From: Neisseria sp. DTU_2020_1000833_1_SI_GRL_NUU_006
GTDB taxonomy: Bacteria; Pseudomonadota; Gammaproteobacteria; Burkholderiales; Neisseriaceae
Assembly: GCA_032388755.1 (NCBI GenBank)
Contig: CP135593.1
Coordinates: 1,488,001 to 1,552,000, forward strand
Length of the DNA stretch: 64,000 bases
Direction: 5' to 3'
Positions 17,816 through 26,617 of the stretch are shown piece by piece. The notes beneath the pieces were generated by a model. That model did no database searches, was not told the DNA's origin, and saw only the letters and a program-made list of their open reading frames with translations. How positions within the stretch are numbered: the first letter of the stretch is position 1; each line of letters begins with the position of its first letter. The translations under genes were made by a program, and so were the position numbers.

Positions 17816-17855
17816 GTGGTCTGAAAACCCAAATCGGTTTTCAGACGACCTTTTG
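17816..17855. terminator. Imperfect uptake-sequence hairpin after selO
   Basis: GGTGGTCTGAAAACC (one base off the DUS) faces GGTTTTCAGACGACC. It serves the convergent selO and ABC permease genes. Confidence 0.65.
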
Positions 17856-17893
17856 ACATTGCCCCAGCCGAAAACAATCGGCTTATTCGGAAA

Positions 17894-18640
17894 TCAACGA
17901 TGCTGCGGGTTGTAGCGGTTTTCCAAGCGCAGGAACACCCAGCCCAAGAAAGTCGTCATCAAGAGATAAATAAGCGCGACGGTATAGAGCGGTTCTTCAT
18001 AAACGGAATAGCGGCCGCTAATCGTACTTTGCACATAAGCCAGCTCCGCCACGGCGATAACGGACAACAACGAGCTGTCTTTCAAAAGCGTAATAAATTC
18101 GCTGGCAAGCGGCGGCAGCATACGGCGCAACGCCTGCGGGAGAATCACATAGCGCATAGCCTGCGGATAAGTCAGACCCAGCGAACGCGCCGCTTCCATC
18201 TGACCGCGGTCGATGGACTGGATGCCCGCGCGGAAAATCTCGCAGATATACGCGCCGGAGTTGGCAATCAAGGCAAGCGAACCGGCAATCAGCGCGCCGT
18301 AAGAGCGTCGGATTTCCACCGCCTCGTCGCCGTTGATCAGCAAACCGTCGGTAGGATGGACGAAAAACGGGAACCAGACGTAAGACCAAATCACAATCTG
18401 CACAAACAGCGGCGTACCACGGAACAGCGTTACATACAGCAGCGAAACCTTACGCAAAACCCAAGCCAGCGCACGCATGGGCGCACCCGCCTTTTCCAGA
18501 TGAATCAAGCGCGCCAGCGCGAGCAGCAGACCCAATACGGAGCCGCCTGCCGTCGCCACTACGGTCAAGCCCAGCGTAGTCAGCGCGCCGTAGAAAAACA
18601 TCCAGCGGTATTCGTAAATAATGTCAAACCGAAAATCCAT
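17894..18640 (-). CDS. Amino-acid ABC transporter permease (HisM/GlnP type), without adjacent partners
   Basis: 248 residues, inner membrane. About five membrane segments, the polar-amino-acid permease N-terminus (WMFFYGALTTLGLTVVATAGG), YVTLFRGTPLFVQI and the EAA-loop EAARSLGLTYPQAMRYVILPQALRRMLPP that docks the ATPase. Such permeases normally sit with a binding protein and an ATPase, but selO is downstream and a U32 gene is upstream, so the partners must be elsewhere or lost. The permease looks intact. Substrate unknown. Confidence 0.93.
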   Translation of the reverse strand: MDFRFDIIYEYRWMFFYGALTTLGLTVVATAGGSVLGLLLALARLIHLEKAGAPMRALAWVLRKVSLLYVTLFRGTPLFVQIVIWSYVWFPFFVHPTDGLLINGDEAVEIRRSYGALIAGSLALIANSGAYICEIFRAGIQSIDRGQMEAARSLGLTYPQAMRYVILPQALRRMLPPLASEFITLLKDSSLLSVIAVAELAYVQSTISGRYSVYEEPLYTVALIYLLMTTFLGWVFLRLENRYNPQHR

Positions 18641-19000
18641 ACTCGTCCGCCTGTCTAAAACTCCGGGAAACGGTTTGCGGCAGCCGCCCGATTCCCGAAC
18701 ATTGGAAAAATGAAACTCGATATTTTACAAGAAAATACATTCTTTGAATGCCTTTTTGTTAAATTAATCGGGTTGCCGTCCGTTTTTTTACATTTCCCCG
18801 CCCGTCGCGCCTATCCGCCCATTGCCACTCTTAAATCCGTTTTCTTCTGAAAAAACAACGCCAAACAATCCCAATATGCTGCCGTAAAATTGACCGTCCC
18901 AATAAAAAAGCGGATAATCCGCCCATCCTTAAAACACCTTTTCAGACGACCTTTCCCCGTGATTCAAAAGGTCGTCTGAAACCTTTTATAAAGCACAAAC
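18641..19000. other. Gene-free divergent region between the permease and the U32 gene
   Basis: 360 bp without a credible gene. It holds an outward-facing uptake-sequence pair at 18938-18984 just before the next gene. Confidence 0.7.
18938..18984. repeat. Inverted pair of uptake sequences upstream of the U32 gene
   Basis: CTTTTCAGACGACCTTT faces AAAAGGTCGTCTGAAACC with a short loop. It lies in the 5' leader 17 bp before the ATG at 19001, so the hairpin may be transcribed with that gene. Confidence 0.75.
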
Positions 19001-20353
19001 ATGAAAGCACCCGAACTCCTCCTTCCCGCCGGCGGCCTCGAACGTATGCGCGCCGCCTACGACTACGGCGCAGACGCCGTTTATGCCGGCAGCCCGCGTT
19101 ACTCCCTGCGCGCCCGCAACAACGAATTCGCCAAACTCGACGTCCTCGAGCAAGGCATTAAAGAAGCGCACGAGCGCAACAAAAAATTCTTTTTGACCGT
19201 CAACACCCTGCCGCACAATTCCAAGCTCAAAACCTTCGTCGCCGACATGGAACCGCTGATTGCCATGAAACCCGACGCGCTGATTATGGCGGACCCGGGT
19301 TTGATTATGACCGTGCGCGAAAAATGGCCCGAAATGCCGATCCACCTGTCCGTACAGGCCAACACCACCAACTACTGGGGCGTGAAATTCTGGCAGAACA
19401 TCGGCGTCGAGCGCATCATCCTGTCGCGCGAATTGAGCATGGAAGAAATCGCCGAAATCCGCCAAGAATGCCCCGACATCGAACTCGAAGTCTTCATCCA
19501 CGGCGCATTGTGCATCGCCTACTCAGGCCGTTGCCTATTGTCGGGCTATTTCAACCACCGCGACCCCAACCAAGGCACCTGCACCAATTCCTGCCGCTGG
19601 GATTACAAAGTCCACAACGCCACTGAAAGCGATGCGGGCGACGCCCAGCTTCTGCAAGGTTTCAACTTTGAAAAAGCCCAAGAAGAAGCCAACCAAAACT
19701 TCGAAGGCATCAACGGTCAGAAACGCCACCCCTACGCCGACAAAGTCTTCCTGATTGAAGAGTCCAACCGCCCAGGCGAAATGATGCCGATTATGGAAGA
19801 CGAACACGGCACCTACATCATGAATTCCAAAGACCTGCGCGGTATCGAAGTCGTCGAAAAACTCGCCAAAATCGGCGTGGACAGCCTCAAAGTCGAAGGC
19901 CGCACCAAGTCGCTCTACTACGTCGCCCGCGTCGCCCAGTCCTACCGCAAAGCGATTGACGACGCCGTTGCAGGCCGTCCGTTCGACTACGGTTTGCTGA
20001 GCGAACTTGAAGGCCTCGCCAACCGCGGCTACACCAGCGGCTTCCTCGAACGCCACCAAACCCAAGACTATCAAAACTACCTCAGCGGCCATTCCACCGC
20101 CAAACAAAGCCAATACGTCGGACACGTTACCGAAATCGACGCCGAAGGCTGGGCAACGGTGGAAGTCAAAAACCGCTTCGCCGTCGGCGACACCTTGGAA
20201 ATCATCCACCCCGAAGGCAACCAAACCGTCACGCTGGAACAAATGACCCGCAAAGGCGCAGCCGTCGAAGTCGCCCCGGGCAACGGCATCCAAGTCAAAA
20301 TCCCGAATATGCAGGGCAAAGAAAAAGCCTTGCTGGCGCGGGTCATCAAATAA
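19001..20353 (+). CDS. trhP: U32-family tRNA hydroxylation protein (YegQ/TrhP type)
   Basis: 450 residues. TrhP/YegQ is needed for 5-hydroxyuridine at tRNA wobble U34 using prephenate-derived chemistry in E. coli. The U32 signature is present: ELEVFIHGALCIAYSGRCLLSGYFNHRDPNQGTC, with three of the four likely Fe-S/metal Cys (CIAYSGRC, GTCTNSCRW). The N-terminal PELLLPAGGLERMRAAYDYGADAVYAG barrel start and a C-terminal beta-domain are also seen. The U32 family has several members; length and the N-terminus fit YegQ best. Confidence 0.9.
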   Translation: MKAPELLLPAGGLERMRAAYDYGADAVYAGSPRYSLRARNNEFAKLDVLEQGIKEAHERNKKFFLTVNTLPHNSKLKTFVADMEPLIAMKPDALIMADPGLIMTVREKWPEMPIHLSVQANTTNYWGVKFWQNIGVERIILSRELSMEEIAEIRQECPDIELEVFIHGALCIAYSGRCLLSGYFNHRDPNQGTCTNSCRWDYKVHNATESDAGDAQLLQGFNFEKAQEEANQNFEGINGQKRHPYADKVFLIEESNRPGEMMPIMEDEHGTYIMNSKDLRGIEVVEKLAKIGVDSLKVEGRTKSLYYVARVAQSYRKAIDDAVAGRPFDYGLLSELEGLANRGYTSGFLERHQTQDYQNYLSGHSTAKQSQYVGHVTEIDAEGWATVEVKNRFAVGDTLEIIHPEGNQTVTLEQMTRKGAAVEVAPGNGIQVKIPNMQGKEKALLARVIK

Positions 20354-20357
20354 TCAT

Positions 20358-20389
20358 GAGGTCGTCTGAAAATTTTCAGACGACCTTTT
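20358..20389 (+). terminator. Uptake-sequence terminator after trhP
   Basis: GAGGTCGTCTGAAAATTTTCAGACGACCTTTT (in two arms, 20358-20372 and 20373-20389), 5 bp beyond the stop. Confidence 0.85.
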
Positions 20390-20742
20390 GCCTTTTCCGA
20401 CTCCAATCCCTTCTCAATAATCTATAAATGAACGGCTTTAATATTGAATAAACGGTTGTAAAATAACTCTGAATATTAATATATTCTTAATTTCTTCATG
20501 TTGATTTAAAAGTACAATTTGGCCTAGTAGCAACTAATTAATAAAATGCAGGCATTTTTCAAAACTTAACAAATAAGTACAACTCATTGATTGTCAGATA
20601 AATTGGTTGAATCATTTATTGCAATTCAACATTTCCATAACTTGCGCCATACTTGCCAACAAACAAATTCTCAGTTAATGTTTTGTGTAAGCGGTTACAT
20701 CCGTGAGTATTCTATTAATCAATAACATAGGATGGTATAGCC
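20390..20742. other. AT-rich gene-free leader before the CsbD gene
   Basis: About 350 bp, strongly AT-rich, with no reading frame or clear repeat. It probably carries the promoter of the CsbD-family gene; no single -10/-35 pair stands out. Confidence 0.5.
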
Positions 20743-20940
20743 ATGAATGAAGATATTATCAAAGGCAAATGGGCACAGCTCAAAGGTAAAGCCAAAGAAA
20801 AATGGGGCGAATTGACCAACGATGATTTGGATATTATCGAAGGCAAACGTGACCAATTGGCAGGTAAAATCCAAGAACGTTACGGCCGTTCCAAAGAAGA
20901 AGCCGAAAAAGAAGTTGATGACTGGCTGAACGAAAATTAA
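20743..20940 (+). CDS. CsbD-family stress protein
   Basis: 65 residues (MNEDIIKGKWAQLKGKAKEKWG...), the usual length and the typical pattern of the family: NxDxIKGKWxQxKGxxKxxWGxLTxDDLxxxxGxRxxLxGxxQxxYG. These are small hydrophilic proteins of general stress regulons with unknown biochemical role. Followed after a hairpin by a DUF1328 gene, another stress-type small protein; both are probably in one stress-related unit. Confidence 0.93.
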   Translation: MNEDIIKGKWAQLKGKAKEKWGELTNDDLDIIEGKRDQLAGKIQERYGRSKEEAEKEVDDWLNEN

Positions 20941-20960
20941 TATCAAACCCCACTAACACT

Positions 20961-20996
20961 AAAAAACGGTCGGGGATTTCTCCCTTGACCGTTTTA
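20961..20996 (+). terminator. Hairpin between the CsbD and DUF1328 genes
   Basis: AAAACGGTC...GACCGTTTTAT, with a loop of about 14 bases. It would terminate or attenuate transcription after csbD. Confidence 0.65.
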
Positions 20997-21022
20997 TCAT
21001 TGAAAATCCGAAAGGAATAATT

Positions 21023-21181
21023 ATGCTACATTATGCAGTAGTCTTCTTCGTCATTGCCATCATTGCAGCCTTCCTTGGTTTTGGCGGCATTGCAGGCAGC
21101 GCGGCAGGTATCGCTAAAATCCTGTTTATCTGTTTCTTGGTTTTAGCTGTGTTGTCTTTGATTTTTGGCAAAAGAAGATAA
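21023..21181 (+). CDS. DUF1328 (YtjA/UPF0391) small membrane protein
   Basis: 52 residues (MLHYAVVFFVIAIIAAFLGF..., ending LSLIFGKRR) with RBS AAAGGA seven bases upstream. Two hydrophobic helices (about 3-20 and 28-48) separated by the Gly/Ala-rich turn GGIAGSAAGIAK, the hallmark of the family. The inner membrane location follows; the function is unknown. It is too short for most ORF cut-offs. Confidence 0.93.
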   Translation: MLHYAVVFFVIAIIAAFLGFGGIAGSAAGIAKILFICFLVLAVLSLIFGKRR

Positions 21182-21259
21182 TCAAAACCTAATAATTTAA
21201 ACAATAAAGTAAAATCGTAAACAATTTTTTTTACGAAATATTTTATTGTTTATCAAAAC

Positions 21260-21290
21260 AAAGGTCGTCTGAAATTTTCAGACGACCTTT
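21260..21290. terminator. Bidirectional uptake-sequence terminator
   Basis: AAAGGTCGTCTGAAA and TTTCAGACGACCTTT in almost immediate succession, between the DUF1328 gene and the convergent gcvP. Confidence 0.85.
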
Positions 21291-21304
21291 CTTCATGTCA
21301 AACC

Positions 21305-24157
21305 TTAATCTTCATACGCTTCCATCGGCGGGCAGGAGCAGACCAGATTCCGGTCGCCGTACACGTCGTCCACGCGGTTGACGCTCGGCCAGAATTTGTT
21401 TTCGCGCACGAAAGGCAACGGGAAGACGGCTTCTTCGCGGGAGTACGGATGCGCCCATTCGCCGGTTACGTCGGCGGCGGTGTGCGGGGCGTTGACCAGC
21501 GGGTTGTCGTCTTTCGGCCATTCGCCGCGTTCGACTTTCAGCACTTCCTGTTTGATTTGTTTCAGGGCGGCGATGAAGCGGTCGAGTTCGGCTTTGCTCT
21601 CGCTTTCGGTCGGCTCGATCATCAGTGTGCCGGCAACGGGGAAGGAAACGGTCGGGGCGTGGAAGCCGTAGTCCATCAGGCGTTTGGCGATGTCGGTTTC
21701 AGTGATGCCGCTTTCGGCTTTGAGCGGACGCAAGTCGACGATACATTCGTGAGCGACGCGGCCGTTTTTGCCTGTATACAGAATCGGATAGTCTTCGCTC
21801 AGGCGTTTGGCGACGTAATTGGCGTTGAGCAATGCCCAGCGTGTTGCCTGCTCCATGCCTTGTTTGCCCATCATGGTCAGGTACATCCAAGTAATCGGCA
21901 AGATGGACGCAGAACCGAAGGCGGCTGCGGCAACGGCGGTTTGGTCGGCACTGGCGCTGTGGGTGTCGGTCAAAGCGTGTCCCGGTGCAAACGGAGCGAG
22001 GTGGGCTTTCAAACCGATAGGGCCGACGCCCGGGCCGCCGCCGCCGTGGGGGATGCAGAAGGTTTTGTGCAGGTTCATGTGCAACACGTCCGCGCCGACT
22101 TCGGCAGGCTGCATGATGCCGATTTGGGCGTTGAGGTTGGCGCCGTCCATGTAAACCTGTCCGCCGTTTTCATGGATGATGCGGCAGATGTCGCGGATGC
22201 CTTCTTCGTACACGCCGTGGGTGGACGGGTAGGTAATCATGATGGCGGACAAGGCGTCGCGGTGTTGTTCGGCTTTGGCTTTCAAGTCGTCGATATTGAC
22301 GTTGCCGTGTTCGTCGGTATCGACGACGACGACTTTCAAACCGAGCATGGCGGCGGTGGCGGGGTTGGTGCCGTGGGCGGACTTGGGAATCAGGCAGATG
22401 TTGCGGTGTGCTTCGCCTTGGGCTTCCTGATAGCGGCGGATGGACAGCATACCGCTGTATTCGCCCTGCGCGCCGGAATTGGGCTGGAAGGAAATCGCGT
22501 CAAAACCGGTGATGGCTTTCAGACTGTTTTCCATGTCGGTCAGAAGTTCGCGGTAGCCTGCGGTTTGCGCTTCGGGGGCGTAGGGGTGGATGTCGGTGAA
22601 CTCCGTCCAGGTAATCGGCAGCATTTCGGCGGTGGCATTGAGCTTCATGGTGCAGCTGCCCAGCGAAATCATGCTGCGGTTCATCGCCAAATCGCGGTCT
22701 TCGAGTTTCTTCAGGTAGCGCAGCATTTCGTGTTCGGTGTGGTAACGGTTGAACACGGGATGTTGCAAGATATTGTCTTGGCGCAGGAATTCGGTTTTCA
22801 GACGACCTTTGACGTCGTCTGAAAGCGTGAAAGTGTTGTTGCCGGTGAAGGCATAGTACAACACGGCAAGGTCTTCGCGCACGGATGTTTCGTGGAAGGC
22901 GGCGGCGATTTGGGTGTCGCTGACGCGGCGCAGGTTGTAGCCCAGTTCCAAAGCGGTTTGGAACGCTTTGTCCGCTTTGTCTTTGCTGCCGAAATCAACG
23001 GTAACGGTATCGAAGAAGACTTCGTGAACCACTTTCAGGCCGTCTGAAACCAGCGCGTCGGCAAAGGCGGAAGCCAGCGCGTGAATGCGGTTGGCGATGC
23101 GTTTCACGCCTTCGGGGCCGTGATAAACGGCGTACATGCCCGCCAAGTTCGCCAGCAATGCTTGCGCGGTACAAATATTGGACGTGGCTTTTTCGCGGCG
23201 GATATGTTGCTCGCGGGTGGACAACGCCATGCGCAGCGCGGGTTTGCCCGATGCGTCTTTGGATACGCCGATGATGCGGCCCGGGGCGGAGCGTTTGAAC
23301 TCGTCTTTAAACGCGAAATAAGCGGCGTGCGGCCCGCCGAAGCCCATCGGTACGCCGAAGCGTTGCGTGTTGCCCAACGCGATGTCCGCGCCCAATTCGG
23401 CAGGCGATTTCAGCAAGACCAAGCTCATGATGTCGGCGGCAACGGCAACAATCGTGCCTTTGGTTTTCAGACGACCTACGACGCTTTGCAAGTCTTGCAC
23501 GTCGCCGTCTTTGCCGACGTATTGGAACAGCGCGCCGAAGTATTCGCCTTCATCCGCTTTGGCAAAATCGCCAACCACCAGCTCGAAGCCGAAATATTTG
23601 GCGCGGGTTTTCATCACGTCCAAAGTCTGCGGATAGACGCGCTCGTCCACAAAGAAACGCTCGGATTTCACCTTGCCCACGCGGTGCGCCATCGCCATCG
23701 CTTCGGCGGCGGCGGTCGCTTCGTCCAGCAAAGACGCGCCCGCCACGGGGAAACCGGTCAAATCGATACACACCTGCTGGAAGTTCAGCAACGCTTCCAA
23801 ACGCCCCTGCGCGATTTCCGCCTGATACGGCGTGTAGGCGGTGTACCAGCCCGGATTTTCCAATACGTTGCGCAAAATCACGTTCGGCACGCGGGTCGGG
23901 TAATAGCCCAAGCCGATATAGGATTTGTTGATCACGTTTTTCGACGCAATGCCTTTCAGCTTCGCCAAAGCATCCGCCTCGGTCAGGGCTTCGGGCAGGT
24001 CGAGTTCGGACGGCATACGGATGCTTTGCGGCACGGTGTTGCCGACAAATTCGTCCATACTCTTTTCGCCGAGCGCTTCCAAAAGCGCAGCCTCGTCGCC
24101 GAAACTCAAATGACGCGCGGCAAATTCGTTGGGGTTGAACAGTTCGGATAGTTTCAT
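21305..24157 (-). CDS. gcvP: Glycine dehydrogenase (decarboxylating), P-protein
   Basis: 950 residues, full length, fused alpha-beta form. It decarboxylates glycine and passes aminomethyl to the GcvH lipoate. PLP-binding Lys is in HMNLHKTFCIPHGGGGPG (about residue 700). RBS AAAAGGAGT precedes ATG 24157. An inverted uptake-sequence pair at 22796-22824 inside the gene is translated as LSDDVKGRLKT (about residues 445-455), and two more copies lie at 23040 and 23464. It is in the same orientation as tag, gcvH and gcvT, but separated from them by uptake-sequence hairpins, so it probably has its own promoter. Confidence 0.99.
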   Translation of the reverse strand: MKLSELFNPNEFAARHLSFGDEAALLEALGEKSMDEFVGNTVPQSIRMPSELDLPEALTEADALAKLKGIASKNVINKSYIGLGYYPTRVPNVILRNVLENPGWYTAYTPYQAEIAQGRLEALLNFQQVCIDLTGFPVAGASLLDEATAAAEAMAMAHRVGKVKSERFFVDERVYPQTLDVMKTRAKYFGFELVVGDFAKADEGEYFGALFQYVGKDGDVQDLQSVVGRLKTKGTIVAVAADIMSLVLLKSPAELGADIALGNTQRFGVPMGFGGPHAAYFAFKDEFKRSAPGRIIGVSKDASGKPALRMALSTREQHIRREKATSNICTAQALLANLAGMYAVYHGPEGVKRIANRIHALASAFADALVSDGLKVVHEVFFDTVTVDFGSKDKADKAFQTALELGYNLRRVSDTQIAAAFHETSVREDLAVLYYAFTGNNTFTLSDDVKGRLKTEFLRQDNILQHPVFNRYHTEHEMLRYLKKLEDRDLAMNRSMISLGSCTMKLNATAEMLPITWTEFTDIHPYAPEAQTAGYRELLTDMENSLKAITGFDAISFQPNSGAQGEYSGMLSIRRYQEAQGEAHRNICLIPKSAHGTNPATAAMLGLKVVVVDTDEHGNVNIDDLKAKAEQHRDALSAIMITYPSTHGVYEEGIRDICRIIHENGGQVYMDGANLNAQIGIMQPAEVGADVLHMNLHKTFCIPHGGGGPGVGPIGLKAHLAPFAPGHALTDTHSASADQTAVAAAAFGSASILPITWMYLTMMGKQGMEQATRWALLNANYVAKRLSEDYPILYTGKNGRVAHECIVDLRPLKAESGITETDIAKRLMDYGFHAPTVSFPVAGTLMIEPTESESKAELDRFIAALKQIKQEVLKVERGEWPKDDNPLVNAPHTAADVTGEWAHPYSREEAVFPLPFVRENKFWPSVNRVDDVYGDRNLVCSCPPMEAYED

Positions 24158-24293
24158 TTCTACTCCTTTTTTGTTGTAGGAATCTGCCGCGAAGGCAGGT
24201 GTTTTGATGTTTCAGACGACGTTTGGATTCGGGAGGTCGTCTGAAAACATTTATTTAAAAATAAATACGGTAAGTGATATTAAAAACCCGTTT

Positions 24294-24845
24294 TCAGACG
24301 ACCTCTGCCCATTTCGGGCGGCATTCTAAAACTTCTTGATAAACCGGACAGCTTTCAATATGCGCGCCGGGCAGGTAGCCGGTACTCATTAAAAATTCGC
24401 CGACGATTTCGCCGCCGACAAATTTGAAATGCTTTTTAAAGAGCTTCACCCACCCGTCTTTGTCGAGCGGATGGTGTGCATCCAGCCAGTTTTTGAATGA
24501 GCCGTATTCCTGCTGTATCTTTTTGATTTGCCGTGCGTTATAAATCGCAGCATTGATTTTCAAGCGGTTGCGGACGATGCCTGCGTCGGCAAGCAGGCGT
24601 TCGATGTCGGCTTCGTCGAATGCGGCGACAGCGTCGATGTCGAAATTTTTAAATGCAGCCCGAAACGCCTGCTGCTTCTTCAGCATCAATGTCCAGCTCA
24701 AACCCGCCTGATTGATTTCCAACACCAGCCGTCCGAACAACTCATTGTCGTCTGAAATCGGAAAACCGTATTGCTTATCGTGGTAATGTTTGTTCGGATT
24801 GTCCGTATCGCTTGGGAAGGCGGCAATAAATTCGCAGTAATTCAT
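24294..24845 (-). CDS. tag: DNA-3-methyladenine glycosylase I
   Basis: 183 residues. Zinc-snap ligands typical of Tag are present: C4 and H21-type His near the N-terminus (MNYCEF; KHYHDKQYG), and the C-terminal His/Cys pair in GAHIESCPVY. The FELLVLEINQAGLSW-like block is ELFGRLVLEINQAGLSWTLML. The last residues E-V-V and the stop codon are written by an uptake sequence (GAGGTCGTCTGA). It sits between gcvP and gcvH with no functional link. Confidence 0.95.
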   Translation of the reverse strand: MNYCEFIAAFPSDTDNPNKHYHDKQYGFPISDDNELFGRLVLEINQAGLSWTLMLKKQQAFRAAFKNFDIDAVAAFDEADIERLLADAGIVRNRLKINAAIYNARQIKKIQQEYGSFKNWLDAHHPLDKDGWVKLFKKHFKFVGGEIVGEFLMSTGYLPGAHIESCPVYQEVLECRPKWAEVV

Positions 24846-24865
24846 GTTTTATCGATCAAGCGAAA

Positions 24866-24910
24866 CAAAGGTCGTCTGAAAACCTAAAACGGGGTTTCAG
24901 ACGACCTTTC
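24866..24910 (-). terminator. Inverted uptake-sequence pair between gcvH and tag
   Basis: CAAAGGTCGTCTGAAAACC and GGGTTTCAGACGACCTTT. It probably ends the gcvT-gcvH transcript before tag. Confidence 0.75.
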
Positions 24911-24952
24911 AAAATCGGAGCGCAGCAATATGCCTGCCGCGCCATTTTAAAA

Positions 24953-25339
24953 TCAATCCACTTCGCCCGCGTATTGTTCGGCGGTCAGCAGGCCGTCGTA
25001 GTCGGCAGGGTTGGCAGGTTTGATTTTGAAGAACCAGCCTGCGCCGTATGGGTCGCTGTTGGCAGTTTCCGGCGCACTGGGCAAATCTTCGTTGACGGCG
25101 ACGACTTCGCCCTCAATCGGCGCGTACACGTCGGACGCGGCTTTCACAGACTCAACCACACCGGCTTGTTCTTCAGCAGCAAGGTTCGCGCCGACTTCGG
25201 GCAGCTCGACGAACACGATGTCGCCCAACAACTCTTGCGCGTGGTGGGTAATGCCGACGGTGATGGTACCGTCTTCTTCAAGGCGCAGCCATTCGTGGCT
25301 GGCAACGTATTTCAGTTCGGCTGGGATGTTGTTGCTCAT
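24953..25339 (-). CDS. gcvH: Glycine cleavage system H protein
   Basis: 128 residues from ATG 25337-25339 (MSNNIPAELKYVASHEWLRL); an ATG five codons upstream is possible but not family-like. Lipoyl-lysine is K66 in GVVESVKAASD. It shuttles the aminomethyl group between GcvP, GcvT and Lpd. It lies 118 bp downstream of gcvT with an uptake-sequence pair in the gap. Confidence 0.98.
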   Translation of the reverse strand: MSNNIPAELKYVASHEWLRLEEDGTITVGITHHAQELLGDIVFVELPEVGANLAAEEQAGVVESVKAASDVYAPIEGEVVAVNEDLPSAPETANSDPYGAGWFFKIKPANPADYDGLLTAEQYAGEVD

Positions 25340-25413
25340 GGTTTGATTCTCCATTGGTTTTTGGCTTAAAGAATGAAGCCTTCGGATATGATCGACAGGC
25401 TGTTTTACGTTTG

Positions 25414-25453
25414 TTTTCAGACGACCTTTACTTTAACAAAGCTCGTCTGAAAC
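25414..25453. repeat. Uptake-sequence pair between gcvT and gcvH
   Basis: TTTTCAGACGACCTTT faces AAAGCTCGTCTGAAACC (second copy one base off). It could attenuate gcvT read-through into gcvH. Confidence 0.65.
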
Positions 25454-25457
25454 CGCA

Positions 25458-26558
25458 TCAATCAAACTGTTTCTGTCCGTTGCGCACAAACGGCAGCTTC
25501 AATACGCGCACGTCCACCTCTTTGCCGCGTATCAGCACTTTTGCGGTATCGCCGTCAAAATCTTTCGGTACGCGGGCGATGGCGATGGATTGTTTCAGGC
25601 TGGGCGAGAATACGCCGCTGGTGGTTTCGCCTTTGCCTTTGTCAGTCAACACTTCCATATGCGCGCGCAGGATGCCGCCTTTGTCGAGCAGCAAACCGAC
25701 TTGTTTGACGGCAACGCCTTTTTCTTTCAATGCCAACAAAGCGGCTTTGCCGACGAAATCGCGGTTTTCGTCTTTCAAATCAACGGTCCAGCCCATGCCA
25801 GCTTCGAGCGGGCTGGTGTCGTCGTCCATATCGTTGCCGTAGAGGTTCATGCCGGCTTCCATGCGCAGGGTGTCGCGCGCGCCGAGGCCGCAGGGCTGTA
25901 CGCCGGCTTGTTGCAGGGCTTTGAAGAACGCGACGGCTTCGGTGCCGGGCAGGATGACTTCGACGCCGTCTTCGCCGGTGTAGCCGGTGCGGGCGACAAA
26001 CCAGTCGTTGCCCAAATCCGCGCCTTGGAACGGTTTGAGGTTGTGGACGACTTCCGCCCATTCGGGTTTGATGGTCAGGAGTTTTTCGATGGCTTTAGGA
26101 CCTTGCACGGCAAGCATACCGAGGTCGTAACGAGGGTTGAAGGCGACGCCGAATTCTTGTCCGACTTTGTGGAACTGGGCGGTGTCTTTCTCGCGGGTCG
26201 CGCCGTTGGATACGATGCGGTATTGGGTTTCGGCTTCGTTGGTGCGGTAAACGATCAAGTCGTCAATCACACCACCATTGTCGTTGAGCAGCGCGGAATA
26301 AAGGGCTTTGCCGACGAAGGCGAGTTTGGCAACGTCGTTGGCAATCAGTTTGCGGAAAAAGGCTTTGGCGTTCGCTCCGGCGACGTCGGTAACGAGCATA
26401 TGGGATACGTCGAATATGCCTGCGTCAGTGCGCACAGCTTCGTGTTCGGCGATTTGCGAACCATAATGGATGGGCAGCTCCCAGCCGGCAAAATCGACCA
26501 GCTTCGCGCCTGCATCTTGATGGGCTTGGTGAAACGGGGTGGTTTTCAGGGCAGTCAT
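25458..26558 (-). CDS. gcvT: Aminomethyltransferase, glycine cleavage T protein
   Basis: 366 residues. It releases ammonia and gives methylene-THF. Folate-site blocks are visible: FDVSHM (catalytic Asp region), QGPKA, ARTGYTGEDGVEVILP and GLGARDTLRMEAGMNLYGNDMDDDTSPLEAGM. It is preceded by a tandem glycine riboswitch (26618-26850) and RBS GGAGAAG, so glycine controls its expression and probably that of gcvH. Confidence 0.99.
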   Translation of the reverse strand: MTALKTTPFHQAHQDAGAKLVDFAGWELPIHYGSQIAEHEAVRTDAGIFDVSHMLVTDVAGANAKAFFRKLIANDVAKLAFVGKALYSALLNDNGGVIDDLIVYRTNEAETQYRIVSNGATREKDTAQFHKVGQEFGVAFNPRYDLGMLAVQGPKAIEKLLTIKPEWAEVVHNLKPFQGADLGNDWFVARTGYTGEDGVEVILPGTEAVAFFKALQQAGVQPCGLGARDTLRMEAGMNLYGNDMDDDTSPLEAGMGWTVDLKDENRDFVGKAALLALKEKGVAVKQVGLLLDKGGILRAHMEVLTDKGKGETTSGVFSPSLKQSIAIARVPKDFDGDTAKVLIRGKEVDVRVLKLPFVRNGQKQFD

Positions 26559-26617
26559 TCTCAGCTTCTCCGGATTTATTGTTCAGATGCCGTCCGCACA
26601 TAAGCAGCGCGGAAGAC

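Noticed and set aside
21449..22822. Plus-strand frame (457 residues) opposite gcvP
   Set aside because: Mirror of GC-rich coding sequence; gcvP is intact and fully explains the region.
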